Shown here: positions 14,609 to 22,261 of the stretch, in pieces | How the letters are laid out: each line of letters starts with the position of its first letter | Numbering within the stretch: position 1 is the stretch's first letter | Origin: Bacillota bacterium | GTDB lineage: Bacteria; Bacillota_A; Clostridia; Lachnospirales; Lachnospiraceae | Assembly (NCBI GenBank): GCA_023443925.1 | Contig: JAEZSL010000270.1 | Location: 1 to 28,461 of the forward strand | DNA: 28,461 nucleotides | Reading direction: 5' to 3' | Made by a program: the position numbers and the translations under genes | Notes under the pieces: model-generated | What the model was told of the DNA's origin: nothing | Database searches by the model: none | Seen by the model: only the letters and a program-made list of their open reading frames with translations

Positions 14609-14977
14609 TTGTCATTGAAAACAATCGAAAACATGATTGACTGGGTAGAAAATAACTTAAAGGCAGAACCGTCACTTAAGAAAATGTCCGATTATGTCGG
14701 TTATTCTTCCTTTTATTGTTCGGCAAAATTCCATGAAACAGTGGGAATGTCTTTTAAGGAATATGTAATCAGACGTAAGCTGACCCTGGCAGCGGCCGAT
14801 TTAAGAGAAACCAAATTAAAAATTATTGATATTGCGGTAAAGTATGGATTCTCTTCAAATGAAGCATTTACCAGAGCCTTCTGCAAATACTTTGGCTATA
14901 CCCCGAGTCAGTTCCGCAAAAATATGCCGCAGTTTTCTACCTGTGATAAATTTGATACGATTTCTATTGCTCCTTAA
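14609..14977 (+). CDS. AraC-family HTH transcriptional regulator, DNA-binding domain only
   Basis: 122 residues, MarA/SoxS-sized, with the two helix-turn-helix motifs of AraC proteins: SLKKMSDYVGYSSFYCSAKF (first) and IIDIAVKYGFSSNEAFTRAF (second) followed by the signature KYFGYTPSQFRKN. No ligand-binding domain. The start is TTG 14609 with AAGGAG (14594-14599) 9 nt upstream. TATAAT at 14580-14585 preceded by TGG gives an extended -10 promoter. Only 21 nt separate its stop from the methionine aminopeptidase start, so both are probably co-transcribed. Confidence 0.9.
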   Translation: MSLKTIENMIDWVENNLKAEPSLKKMSDYVGYSSFYCSAKFHETVGMSFKEYVIRRKLTLAAADLRETKLKIIDIAVKYGFSSNEAFTRAFCKYFGYTPSQFRKNMPQFSTCDKFDTISIAP

Positions 14978-14998
14978 TAAACAGGTTTGGAGTATTAT

Positions 14999-15874
14999 AT
15001 GTATAAAAAATTAGACAGAAATGATTTGTGCTGGTGTGGGAGCGGTAAGAAATACAAGACCTGCCATAATAATTTAGATGAGAAAATCGACCGGTATAGA
15101 AAGAGCGGTTTTATAGTGCCGGGCAGAAAACTGATTAAAACGCCTGCTCAAATAGAGGGAATAAGAGAAAGCGGTAAAGTCAATATTAAAATATTAGACC
15201 ATGTTGCAGCTTTCATACAGGCAGGGATGAGTACGGAGGATATTGATAAACTGGTATCCGATAAAACAAGAGAGCTTGGAGGAATTCCGGCACCCTTGGG
15301 ATTTGAAGGTTATCCCAAAAGTGTTTGTACTTCCATCAATGATGAAGTATGCCATGGAATACCATCAGATAAAATTATTTTAAAGGACGGAGACATTGTT
15401 AATGTAGATGTATCAACCGTTGTAAACGGTTTTTATTCCGATTCTTCAAGGATGTTCTGCATCGGCAGTGTAAGCGGGGAAAGAAAGAAACTGGTTGAAA
15501 CCGCAAGAATGACTATTGATAAAGGGTTGGAAAAAGCAAAAGCATGGAACTTTCTGGGTGATATCGGACAGGAGATTCACGATTATGCAAGGGCTAATGG
15601 GTATACAATAGTCCGTGAGATTGGCGGCCACGGCGTAGGAAATGAATTTCATGAAGAGCCGTTTGTAAGCTATGTATCCAGGAAAGGGACGGAAATGTTG
15701 TTAGTTCCCGGTATGGTTTTTACCATTGAACCTATGGTAAATGCGGGAAAAGCTGATGTGGTTCTGAATCAGGATAATGGATGGACGGTAAATACAAGGG
15801 ACGGCAAAGATTCAGCACAATGGGAAGTAACCGTATTAATCACTGAAGACGGATATGAAGTACTTGCTTATTAA
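14999..15874 (+). CDS. map: Type I methionine aminopeptidase with N-terminal SEC-C motif
   Basis: Removes the initiator Met from nascent proteins; two-metal pita-bread enzyme. All five metal ligands are visible: two Asp in VDVSTVVNGFYSDSSR, His in GGHGVGNEFH, Glu in VFTIEPMV, Glu in AQWEVTV. A SEC-C zinc motif lies at the N-terminus (CWCGSGKKYKTCH, residues 10-22), thought to bind zinc and tether to the ribosome region. 291 aa. ATG 14999 is chosen because TTTGGAG lies 6 nt upstream; the TTG 14987 start would overlap that site. This SEC-C form is commonly an additional MAP in clostridia next to the one in the ribosomal protein operon. Confidence 0.95.
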   Translation: MYKKLDRNDLCWCGSGKKYKTCHNNLDEKIDRYRKSGFIVPGRKLIKTPAQIEGIRESGKVNIKILDHVAAFIQAGMSTEDIDKLVSDKTRELGGIPAPLGFEGYPKSVCTSINDEVCHGIPSDKIILKDGDIVNVDVSTVVNGFYSDSSRMFCIGSVSGERKKLVETARMTIDKGLEKAKAWNFLGDIGQEIHDYARANGYTIVREIGGHGVGNEFHEEPFVSYVSRKGTEMLLVPGMVFTIEPMVNAGKADVVLNQDNGWTVNTRDGKDSAQWEVTVLITEDGYEVLAY

Positions 15875-15955
15875 CAATTGAGTCATTCGTAAGAGAAAGT
15901 AATTTGGTATAAATAATATAGATAAAAAAGTTACACAATAATTAAAGGAAAAATG

Positions 15956-16060
15956 CAGGCTGTAATTATTGATTGCTCCCACCTAAGTGACAAGTTAACA
16001 ATCGTACTTGTTTACCAGTATAGGGTGTAGGTCATATCTATTTCAGCCTGTTTATTTTTT
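15956..16060 (+). terminator. Large structured 3' region ending in a terminator
   Basis: CAGGCTG (15956-15962) pairs with CAGCCTG (16044-16050), enclosing about 80 nt with further pairing (ACAAGT with ACTTGT; CCCACC with GGTG), followed by TTTATTTTTT. It ends the map transcript; the enclosed structure is larger than a normal terminator. Confidence 0.5.
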
Positions 16061-16108
16061 GCGATTTAAAAGCTTACTGCCTGTCGTGATTATTGGTTAA
16101 TAAGGTGT

Positions 16109-16156
16109 ATGGATAGAAGGATGGATAAAGAGATGGATAAAGGGAGGGCTAAAGAA
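16109..16156 (+). repeat. Tandem 12-bp repeats ATGGATAAAGRG
   Basis: ATGGATAGAAGG, ATGGATAAAGAG, ATGGATAAAGGG and a diverged AGGGCTAAAGAA lie head to tail. In frame they read MDRRMDKEMDKGRAKE. The same ATGGATAAAGGG is the start of the gene at 16593. No convincing ribosome site, so not called as a gene. Confidence 0.65.
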
Positions 16157-16191
16157 TACATAAGCTAATCTGTTTATAAAATAAAAAAGGT

Positions 16192-16306
16192 TAAGCCAAC
16201 TGCAAACAGCTGGCTTAGAGAGGGGATTTTATGAAATTATCTATGTTAATTTTACTTGTTGTTAGTCGAAGCCAGTAGCCACTTCAGCAGCCGTGGCTTC
16301 TTTTAT
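16192..16306 (+). promoter_or_regulatory. Leader-peptide attenuator-like element
   Basis: Four alternating segments: AAGCCA (16193-16198), TGGCTT (16211-16216), AAGCCA (16269-16274), TGGCTT (16294-16299). Segments 1:2 form an 11-position hairpin with loop CAAA and one mismatch; 3:4 form a terminator followed by CTTTTATT; 2:3 can also pair. A 15-codon ORF with GAGAGGGG ribosome site lies between 2 and 3 and its last codons overlap segment 3. The downstream gene would be the secreted protein at 16593. Confidence 0.5.
16231..16278 (+). CDS. Leader or small hydrophobic peptide, MKLSMLILLVVSRSQ
   Basis: 15 codons from ATG 16231 to TAG 16276-16278; GAGAGGGG lies 5-6 nt upstream. The core LSMLILLVV is hydrophobic. 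Its 3' end overlaps the third segment of the attenuator-like element, so translation would affect folding. Alternatives: a tiny membrane-active peptide of the Ibs type, or a chance ORF in a structured RNA. Confidence 0.4.
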   Translation: MKLSMLILLVVSRSQ

Positions 16307-16592
16307 TAATTCTCTATATCATGAATCTATTATATAAGATAAATATGTAGCAGATATGAACGATTCGTGAAAGATATGTGAAAAGTATAAAATAAACTTA
16401 AAGAATAGATTTTTTTATACGAATATACCAAAAGTAGGTGCTTATGCTTCTATCATACATTCGTTCATCTCTAATACAGTAAAAATTTTTGTTGAGAATT
16501 TTTTATATGTTCATAATTTATTCACAACTCCCGGTAATACTAAACGGGAAAGTTAGTGTTCTTGTTGTATTTATGGAAAGTGAGGAAGCAGG

Positions 16593-16997
16593 ATGGATAA
16601 AGGGAAAATATGTGGTCTCGTAATTGCAGGTATGATAGGATTCCTGGGTATAAGTCCAGTTACCACCTTTGCAGCTGAGCTAAATAAGGAGTCAGTAACA
16701 CAGGCAGAAAATCCGTTATATGAAGAAACACAAGCTGCCGTAAAAGAGAAGATGAAAAAAGCTTCGGATAAATGGAATACTCTTAATGATAAACAAAAGG
16801 AAGAAGTCTATTTGTTGTTAAAACAGGAGCTGGATGCACAAAGCCAGATAATGGATAAGTTAGCAGAGCTTGGAATCCTGGAAAAAGAGGATGCCGTAAA
16901 AATGAAAGCACTTCTGCAAGATCGATATAATAAGTTAAAAGAGAGCGGAGAATTCCCCTTTTCAGGGCAGAGGGGCAGTCATAAAAGAAGTAAATAA
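16593..16997 (+). CDS. Secreted DUF2680-like protein
   Basis: 134 residues. Signal peptide: MDKGKICGLVIAGMIGFLG then TTFAAELNK, with probable cleavage after TFA or TFAA (about residue 28). The mature part is helical and Lys/Glu-rich: AAVKEKMKKASDKWNTLNDKQ, LDAQSQIMDKLAELGILEKEDAVKMKALLQ, RYNKLKESGEFPF, the pattern of DUF2680/YckD proteins (a repeated I-D-K-L-x-x-x-G-I-(I/L)-(T/E) motif). Function of the family is unknown; secretion suggests an envelope role. ATG 16593 follows GAGGAAG. Confidence 0.8.
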   Translation: MDKGKICGLVIAGMIGFLGISPVTTFAAELNKESVTQAENPLYEETQAAVKEKMKKASDKWNTLNDKQKEEVYLLLKQELDAQSQIMDKLAELGILEKEDAVKMKALLQDRYNKLKESGEFPFSGQRGSHKRSK

Positions 16998-17054
16998 CAT
17001 CTTAAGCTAGGTTACCGATTAACAATAACAGGAGCACTAATTTTCATTTTTAGT

Positions 17055-17199
17055 AATTCATTCACTTTTCGGTACGGATTACTTATAGGTAATTCAATTC
17101 ATTTTCGATACTGAATACTTATAGGTGATTCAACTATTATCAGTGCTGGATACTTATAGACATTTCATCCAGTTTCAGGTAAGATTATAAGTTATAGGT
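17055..17199. repeat. Tandem 36-bp repeats (3 clear units plus a diverged fourth)
   Basis: Units at 17055-17090, 17091-17126, 17127-17162 and 17163-17199. Shared pattern: ATTCA, then TTTTC, GRTACKG, and ATACTTATAGG at the end. Units directly abut with no spacers. In the frame from 17055 each unit is 12 codons (NSFTFRYGLLIG, NSIHFRY*ILIG), with stops in later units. The 16998-17542 gap has no gene; apart from these repeats it holds the palindrome at 17452-17477. Confidence 0.75.
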
Positions 17200-17451
17200 A
17201 AAATATGCTAGTAATGGCAGAGCATCCGTTACTTGCCTTAAGAGTAATAATATGTTAAACTTATCAATAATAAGAAAAATGTAATAAAATAGGGAAAAAG
17301 GGGTGAAAACACTTATTACATAAATGAATTAAATAAGGTATTTATATAATAGTAAAATTTAGTAGCGCAAATTGCTAACAAAAACAAGCAGTTAAATTAA
17401 TCAAACTAACACATAAATGACAAAATATTGGATTAATGTGTAAATGCTGAT

Positions 17452-17477
17452 AAAAAGTTCAATATTTGGAACTTTTT
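17452..17477. other. Perfect 9-bp inverted repeat upstream of the Big_2 gene
   Basis: AAAAAGTTC (17452-17460), loop AATATTTG, GAACTTTTT (17469-17477). The T5 at its end could act as a terminator of upstream transcription, or it could be an operator; it lies 65 nt before the large secreted protein gene. Confidence 0.55.
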
Positions 17478-17542
17478 AACTAAAGAATGTGATACTGTGT
17501 ATTACAAAGTGATTGGAGCATTATCTGACAGGGAGGTTACAC

Positions 17543-20500
17543 ATGATATTTAAGAAACGAAGATACCTATGGATCGGCTTATTTGCCGCATTGCTTACGT
17601 TTACTGGGTTATGGAAGTTTTACCAGGTATATGCCGCCGCAGGCGATTATAACTTTTTTTATGAAGGCGAGATGGATGCGGCTGGAAATATTGAATTAAA
17701 AACGGATGAAGACCAATTGATTGTACAAAGTAAAGCCGGTCTGGAAGATCCTGATAAAATCAGATGGGAAACTTCAGATACTCAGGTTGTAGAATTAGTG
17801 GAGAATCCCAACGAGAAGATGATCGTAAAGCTGAAACGGAAAGGCCCGGGTTACTCTAAAATAACTGCCATAATAGAAGAAGACGGTCGTACCTATACAC
17901 TAACCTGTATGGTAAAAGTTGACTTTAAAGTAGACAAAAAAAATCTGCCCTTTAAACCACTTTTTACCACAGACTCCACAAACAGCGATGAAAATAATGT
18001 AATGGTATTAGGCCAGGCGAAAGGTTATGTACAAGACACAGTTATTTTAAAATATGCGGATGAAGATTTGGTTACCAGCACCATGGTATGGGAATCAAAA
18101 GACTCCTCTGTTGTAAGTATTGATGCTGTTACCGGAAAAATTACCGTTGAAGGGGCCGGAGAGACAGAAATTGAGGTTAGAACTAATACGACATTAAAAG
18201 AACAGCCCATCCGGAAAACTTTTAAAGTAATTGTTGAACCGAAAGCAAAGAATCCGAAGGATGCGGATACTACTCATCCTTTCCGTGACAAATTTGCCAT
18301 TGAAGAAAAAACTTTTGCCCAGAGGCTGGTATTTGAAACCAATGCTGCAAATGCATCAAAATTAGACTGGGTAGTATATGATAAGGATTTTAAAATCGCT
18401 CCGGAAGGCAGGGTAACATACAGTACGGACGGAAGTTCTTTCATCGTCAGCGGCGCCAAGTACGGAAAATATTATATACGGGGATATATTAAAAATGATT
18501 ATAAACCGAATCCCCTGACTGCAACCGCAACCGTAGGCTTTATAGAGATAGAATTAAATGTACTTCTGAATATAGATAATACCGGTGCTGCAGATGAAGT
18601 TGTCATGAATGTAGGTGACACCTATAGTGTTCCCGAAAATTCCAACATACCTTCGGCAGGAATTCTGGGCTATTCAAGTGATTCACCTTTAATAGCTGAT
18701 GTAGAGAATAATGATGGTGTTATAGAGGCTAAGAGCGTTGGTACTGCTAAAATTAAATTATCAGTCTACGGATCGAATCCACTTGAGGAATATTACATAA
18801 ACGTTAAAGTAATTGACGGAATAGCATTAAACTACAGTTCTGTTAAGATCTATACAGCTGGAACTGTTAAATTGAAAGAGTTTGTTACGAATAATTCCGT
18901 ACCGGTAGTCTGGTCTACGGATAATGCCGGTGTAGCAACGGTAGAGAATGGCCTGGTAACCGGTATCAGCCAGGGAACAGCCAGGATTACGGTATCACAA
19001 ACCATTAATGGTGTAATCAAGTCGGCAACCTGTATAGTATATGTTGAACCATCTGTTACAAAGATTACTTTAGATCCTGCCGAGGTATCTTTAAATAAGC
19101 AGGAAAAAGCAACAGTGACAGCCACCATTGAACCAAATACTTTAAATAATGTATCTTTAAAATGGATGTCATCCAATGAAAAAATAGTAAAGATTGAAAA
19201 GGCTTATGATCTTTCAGCTACAATTCAGGGGCTTGCAGCGGGAACTGCCGTAATAACCGCCGTTAATCAGGAGAATGTTGTAGTTGGTTATTGTCAGGTA
19301 ACAGTAAAAGAGAGGGTGTCAAAGGTAACTTTATCCGATTCAGCGGTAACCTTATCTTTAGCAAAAAAGACCTATCAGTTAAGTGCATATGTTACCCCTG
19401 ATACCGCTACCAATAAAAAAATCAACTGGACTTCAACCAATACAAAAGTTGCAACAGTTGACAGTAACGGTTTAGTTACTTTAATTACAGGTGGTACAAC
19501 CTCCATTATTGCTGCATCCGATGATAATCCGGCAGCAACGGCAATGTGTAGTATAACGGTAGAAACACCGGCTTCTTCACTTATCCTGGATGAAAAAACA
19601 AAAGAAATGAATGTCGGTGAGACTTACCGGCTGGGCTACGTGATTACACCAACCAACGCTGCGAATAAGGAAGTATCCTGGAGCTCCTCCAACACTGCAG
19701 TAGCCAGTGTAGATGCAACTGGTTTAATAAAAGCGGTTGCGGCAGGACAGGCTATTATCACAGTTAAGACAGCAGACGGAACACTTACGGCCTCCTGTAC
19801 CATTACGGTTAAACAAAAAGCCACCGGCATTACCTTGGATGCAACTGATCTGGAATTATATGTAAACCAGTCTTATGAACTGAAAGCAACCGTAACACCG
19901 GCTTCCAGCACAGATTATAAGCTTACCTGGGAGTCCTCCAATTCAACGGTAGCCACAGTAGATGATAAAGGTAAAGTTACTGCTATTTCTGCAGGAAGAA
20001 CAACGATTACGGTAAAAACTTCAACAGGGCAAGTCGCTTATTGTTATATTACCGTAAAACAGCAGGCAACCGGGCTACAGTTAAATTATAAAGAAAAGAC
20101 TATCGTTATTGGTGAAGCATTTACAATAAAAGCAACCGTAGTACCAAGTTCCGCAGCCAATGAAGTTAGTGTGAACTGGTCCAGCTCCAAGACTTCCGTG
20201 GCAACAGTATCAGCTAACGGTGAAGTAAAAGGTATAAAAGGCGGCACTGCTATCATAACCTGTAAAACAGATGATGGTAAATTTACGGAATTCTGCGTAG
20301 TTACCGTGGTTGAGCGAGTAACAAGCCTTACTCTAAACAAGTCAAATGTACCGGTTGGTCTTAAAAAGACCTATACTTTAAAAGCAACAGTTAAAACAAA
20401 TGCCGCTACGGACCCTTCCATTAAATGGACCTCCAGTAACACCAGAATTGCATCGGTTGACGCAAGCGGTAAAGTAACCGGCAAAGCAATCGGCACTGTC

Positions 20501-21286
20501 ACAATTACTGCTACAGCTCAGGATGGCAGTGGTGAAAAAGATACTTGTACGGTTAGAGTTGTAAGACAAGCTACTTCTCTGGCTTTAAATAAAACGTCGG
20601 TAACTACGGTTGAAGGCAGAACCTTTAAATTAACTGCAAACATCAAACCAAGTAATGCAACTTATAAGACAGTGGATTGGTCTTCCAGCGACGAAAAAAT
20701 AGCAATCGTTGATTCTAACGGACAGGTAACAGCATTAACGGAAGGAAATGTTACGATTAAGGCAGAGTCTAAGGATAACAGCGGAAAGACTGCCACCTGC
20801 TTCGTTATCGTACAACCAAGGACTCCGGCTAACAGTGTGACTATTATAAATCAGAATCTTACTATGGTTGTTGGAGAAACCGCAACAATCCAGAAAGCAA
20901 TTAATCCTTCTGCCTCTACAGACCGTGTCACCTGGCAGAGTGATAATAAGACGGTTGCTTCTGTGGATGCCTCCAATGGTAAGGTTACTGCAAGAACACC
21001 CGGTATTGCAAGTGTAACAGTTATGACAGAATCCGGTAAAACAGCTACCACAAAGATAACGGTTGTTGGTTTAAATACTACAAACCTTGTATTGGAACAA
21101 TACAGTACTTACCGCTTGTCCGTTATCGGTATGACCAGCGGTGTTACCTGGGATGTAGACGATAATGATATTGCTGTGGTAAGTAATGGGCTTGTAAGCT
21201 CCAGAAGACTTGGAACGACGACCATAACCGCAACGGTCAACGGAAGGCGATTGACCTGCAGATTACAGGTTGTTAAAATCAAATAG
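17543..21286 (+). CDS. Large secreted protein with serial Ig-like Big_2 domains
   Basis: 1247 residues. Signal peptide at the N-terminus (MIFKKRRYLWIGLFAALLTF ... YQVYAAA), cleavage near residue 33. GGGAGG lies 6 nt before ATG 17543; the TTG 17513 start would include that site and push the signal peptide inward. After two or three divergent N-terminal Ig-like units, about nine Big_2 repeats of roughly 80 residues follow (from about residue 415 onward), each with xTLxLxxxxxxL, WxSSNxxVAxVDxxGxVT, and AxxTxxx(C)x(I/V)TV. The last unit is shortened. Most repeats carry a single Cys in the final strand. No LPXTG, SLH, choline- or LysM-type anchor and no catalytic domain is visible, so it is probably a secreted or loosely attached adhesin or matrix protein. 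Confidence 0.92.
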   Translation: MIFKKRRYLWIGLFAALLTFTGLWKFYQVYAAAGDYNFFYEGEMDAAGNIELKTDEDQLIVQSKAGLEDPDKIRWETSDTQVVELVENPNEKMIVKLKRKGPGYSKITAIIEEDGRTYTLTCMVKVDFKVDKKNLPFKPLFTTDSTNSDENNVMVLGQAKGYVQDTVILKYADEDLVTSTMVWESKDSSVVSIDAVTGKITVEGAGETEIEVRTNTTLKEQPIRKTFKVIVEPKAKNPKDADTTHPFRDKFAIEEKTFAQRLVFETNAANASKLDWVVYDKDFKIAPEGRVTYSTDGSSFIVSGAKYGKYYIRGYIKNDYKPNPLTATATVGFIEIELNVLLNIDNTGAADEVVMNVGDTYSVPENSNIPSAGILGYSSDSPLIADVENNDGVIEAKSVGTAKIKLSVYGSNPLEEYYINVKVIDGIALNYSSVKIYTAGTVKLKEFVTNNSVPVVWSTDNAGVATVENGLVTGISQGTARITVSQTINGVIKSATCIVYVEPSVTKITLDPAEVSLNKQEKATVTATIEPNTLNNVSLKWMSSNEKIVKIEKAYDLSATIQGLAAGTAVITAVNQENVVVGYCQVTVKERVSKVTLSDSAVTLSLAKKTYQLSAYVTPDTATNKKINWTSTNTKVATVDSNGLVTLITGGTTSIIAASDDNPAATAMCSITVETPASSLILDEKTKEMNVGETYRLGYVITPTNAANKEVSWSSSNTAVASVDATGLIKAVAAGQAIITVKTADGTLTASCTITVKQKATGITLDATDLELYVNQSYELKATVTPASSTDYKLTWESSNSTVATVDDKGKVTAISAGRTTITVKTSTGQVAYCYITVKQQATGLQLNYKEKTIVIGEAFTIKATVVPSSAANEVSVNWSSSKTSVATVSANGEVKGIKGGTAIITCKTDDGKFTEFCVVTVVERVTSLTLNKSNVPVGLKKTYTLKATVKTNAATDPSIKWTSSNTRIASVDASGKVTGKAIGTVTITATAQDGSGEKDTCTVRVVRQATSLALNKTSVTTVEGRTFKLTANIKPSNATYKTVDWSSSDEKIAIVDSNGQVTALTEGNVTIKAESKDNSGKTATCFVIVQPRTPANSVTIINQNLTMVVGETATIQKAINPSASTDRVTWQSDNKTVASVDASNGKVTARTPGIASVTVMTESGKTATTKITVVGLNTTNLVLEQYSTYRLSVIGMTSGVTWDVDDNDIAVVSNGLVSSRRLGTTTITATVNGRRLTCRLQVVKIK

Positions 21287-21331
21287 TAAGTTCTGATATC
21301 AGAGGTTAGTTATTTAACAATAAACTTTTAT

Positions 21332-21415
21332 AACTCCATGAATTTTTCATTAAGAACGCATCGGACGGCATATGCCGGCTGATGTTACCGAAATGAAAGA
21401 GTCATGGAGTTTTTG
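21332..21415 (+). terminator. Large nested-hairpin terminator
   Basis: AACTCCATGA (21332-21341) pairs with TCATGGAGTT (21402-21411); inside, TTTCATT pairs with AATGAAA; the apical part CATC...CGGCATATGCCG...GATG contains a 12-bp palindrome. TTTTTG follows. It ends the Big_2 gene transcript. Confidence 0.75.
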
Positions 21416-21649
21416 TTATTGTACAATGGTTTTCTTTCACTTTGCGGCAGAGCAGAGAGGTATAAGAGGAGTGAATACAACGATTTGTAAATTAAACATA
21501 CTTTTTATAATATGGAAAAATATAGTATAAAAGATGTTTTTTTTACTAATTTTTCTTACTTATTATGGAGTCTATAAAAACAGTATAAAGCCCTGTTTAT
21601 AAGGATTTCATAACAAAATAATATAAAATACGACATATTAAAACAATTA

Positions 21650-21678
21650 TTGACAAAGAAAATTTTAGCAGTTATAAT
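21650..21678 (+). promoter_or_regulatory. Consensus sigma-A promoter of the chemotaxis operon
   Basis: TTGACA (21650-21655), exactly 17 nt, TATAAT (21673-21678): both hexamers perfect. Predicted start about 21685 leaves a leader of about 180 nt before cheY. I see no known riboswitch in that leader. The rest of 21416-21649 is AT-rich with no gene. Confidence 0.85.
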
Positions 21679-21867
21679 GAACCTGAATAAGCTATCTAAG
21701 CGTTCAATATACTTGATGGCAAATTATGTAGGGCAATTATTACACAGAAAGAACGGTTAATTATAACTGATAAACGCCCGTAGTATTTCGTTAAGACTCA
21801 GATTATATTAACTCTCGAACTGGCTTTAAACTCTTAGAAGAGACTACTGAATTGAAAGGAGATTTAT

Positions 21868-22230
21868 ATGAAAAGAGTTTTGATTGTTGATGATGCAGCA
21901 TTTATGAGACTGTCAATAAAAACCACTGTTACAAAAGCAGGTTTTGAAGTGGCTGGTGAAGCGGAAAATGGAATTGAGGCAGTAAAAAAATATAAAGAAC
22001 TAAGACCGGATGTAGTTACTATGGATATTACTATGCCTGAAATGACAGGGATAGAAGCAGTAAAAATGATTATGCAGATAGATCCGAAAGCCAGGATTTT
22101 AATGGTATCAGCCATGGGTCAGGAATCCTTGGTCAAGGAATCTATATTAAGCGGAGCCAGGTCATTTATCGTTAAACCTTTTACGGAAGAACAGGTAATT
22201 CAGTCCTTGAACAAACTGACAGATATTTAA
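21868..22230 (+). CDS. cheY: Chemotaxis response regulator CheY
   Basis: 120-residue single receiver domain. Acidic pocket at D8/D9 (LIVDDAAFMR), phospho-acceptor D53 in VVTMDITMPEMTG, the Ser of MVSAMGQ at the Thr87 position, and Lys in RSFIVKPF. No output domain, so it acts by binding its target, in flagellated Firmicutes the switch protein FliM. AAAGGAG precedes ATG 21868. It is the first gene of the operon behind the consensus promoter, with cheA 31 nt downstream. Confidence 0.95.
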   Translation: MKRVLIVDDAAFMRLSIKTTVTKAGFEVAGEAENGIEAVKKYKELRPDVVTMDITMPEMTGIEAVKMIMQIDPKARILMVSAMGQESLVKESILSGARSFIVKPFTEEQVIQSLNKLTDI

Positions 22231-22261
22231 CTTATAAAAATTGAATACGAGAGGGAGCGTT

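Noticed and set aside
17055..17199. 36-bp repeats as a CRISPR array
   Set aside because: Units abut directly without spacers, are diverged from one another and no cas genes are near.
21471..21533. 20-codon GTG frame after the Big_2 gene terminator
   Set aside because: AGAGGA directly abuts the GTG with no spacing, and the product is not recognisable.
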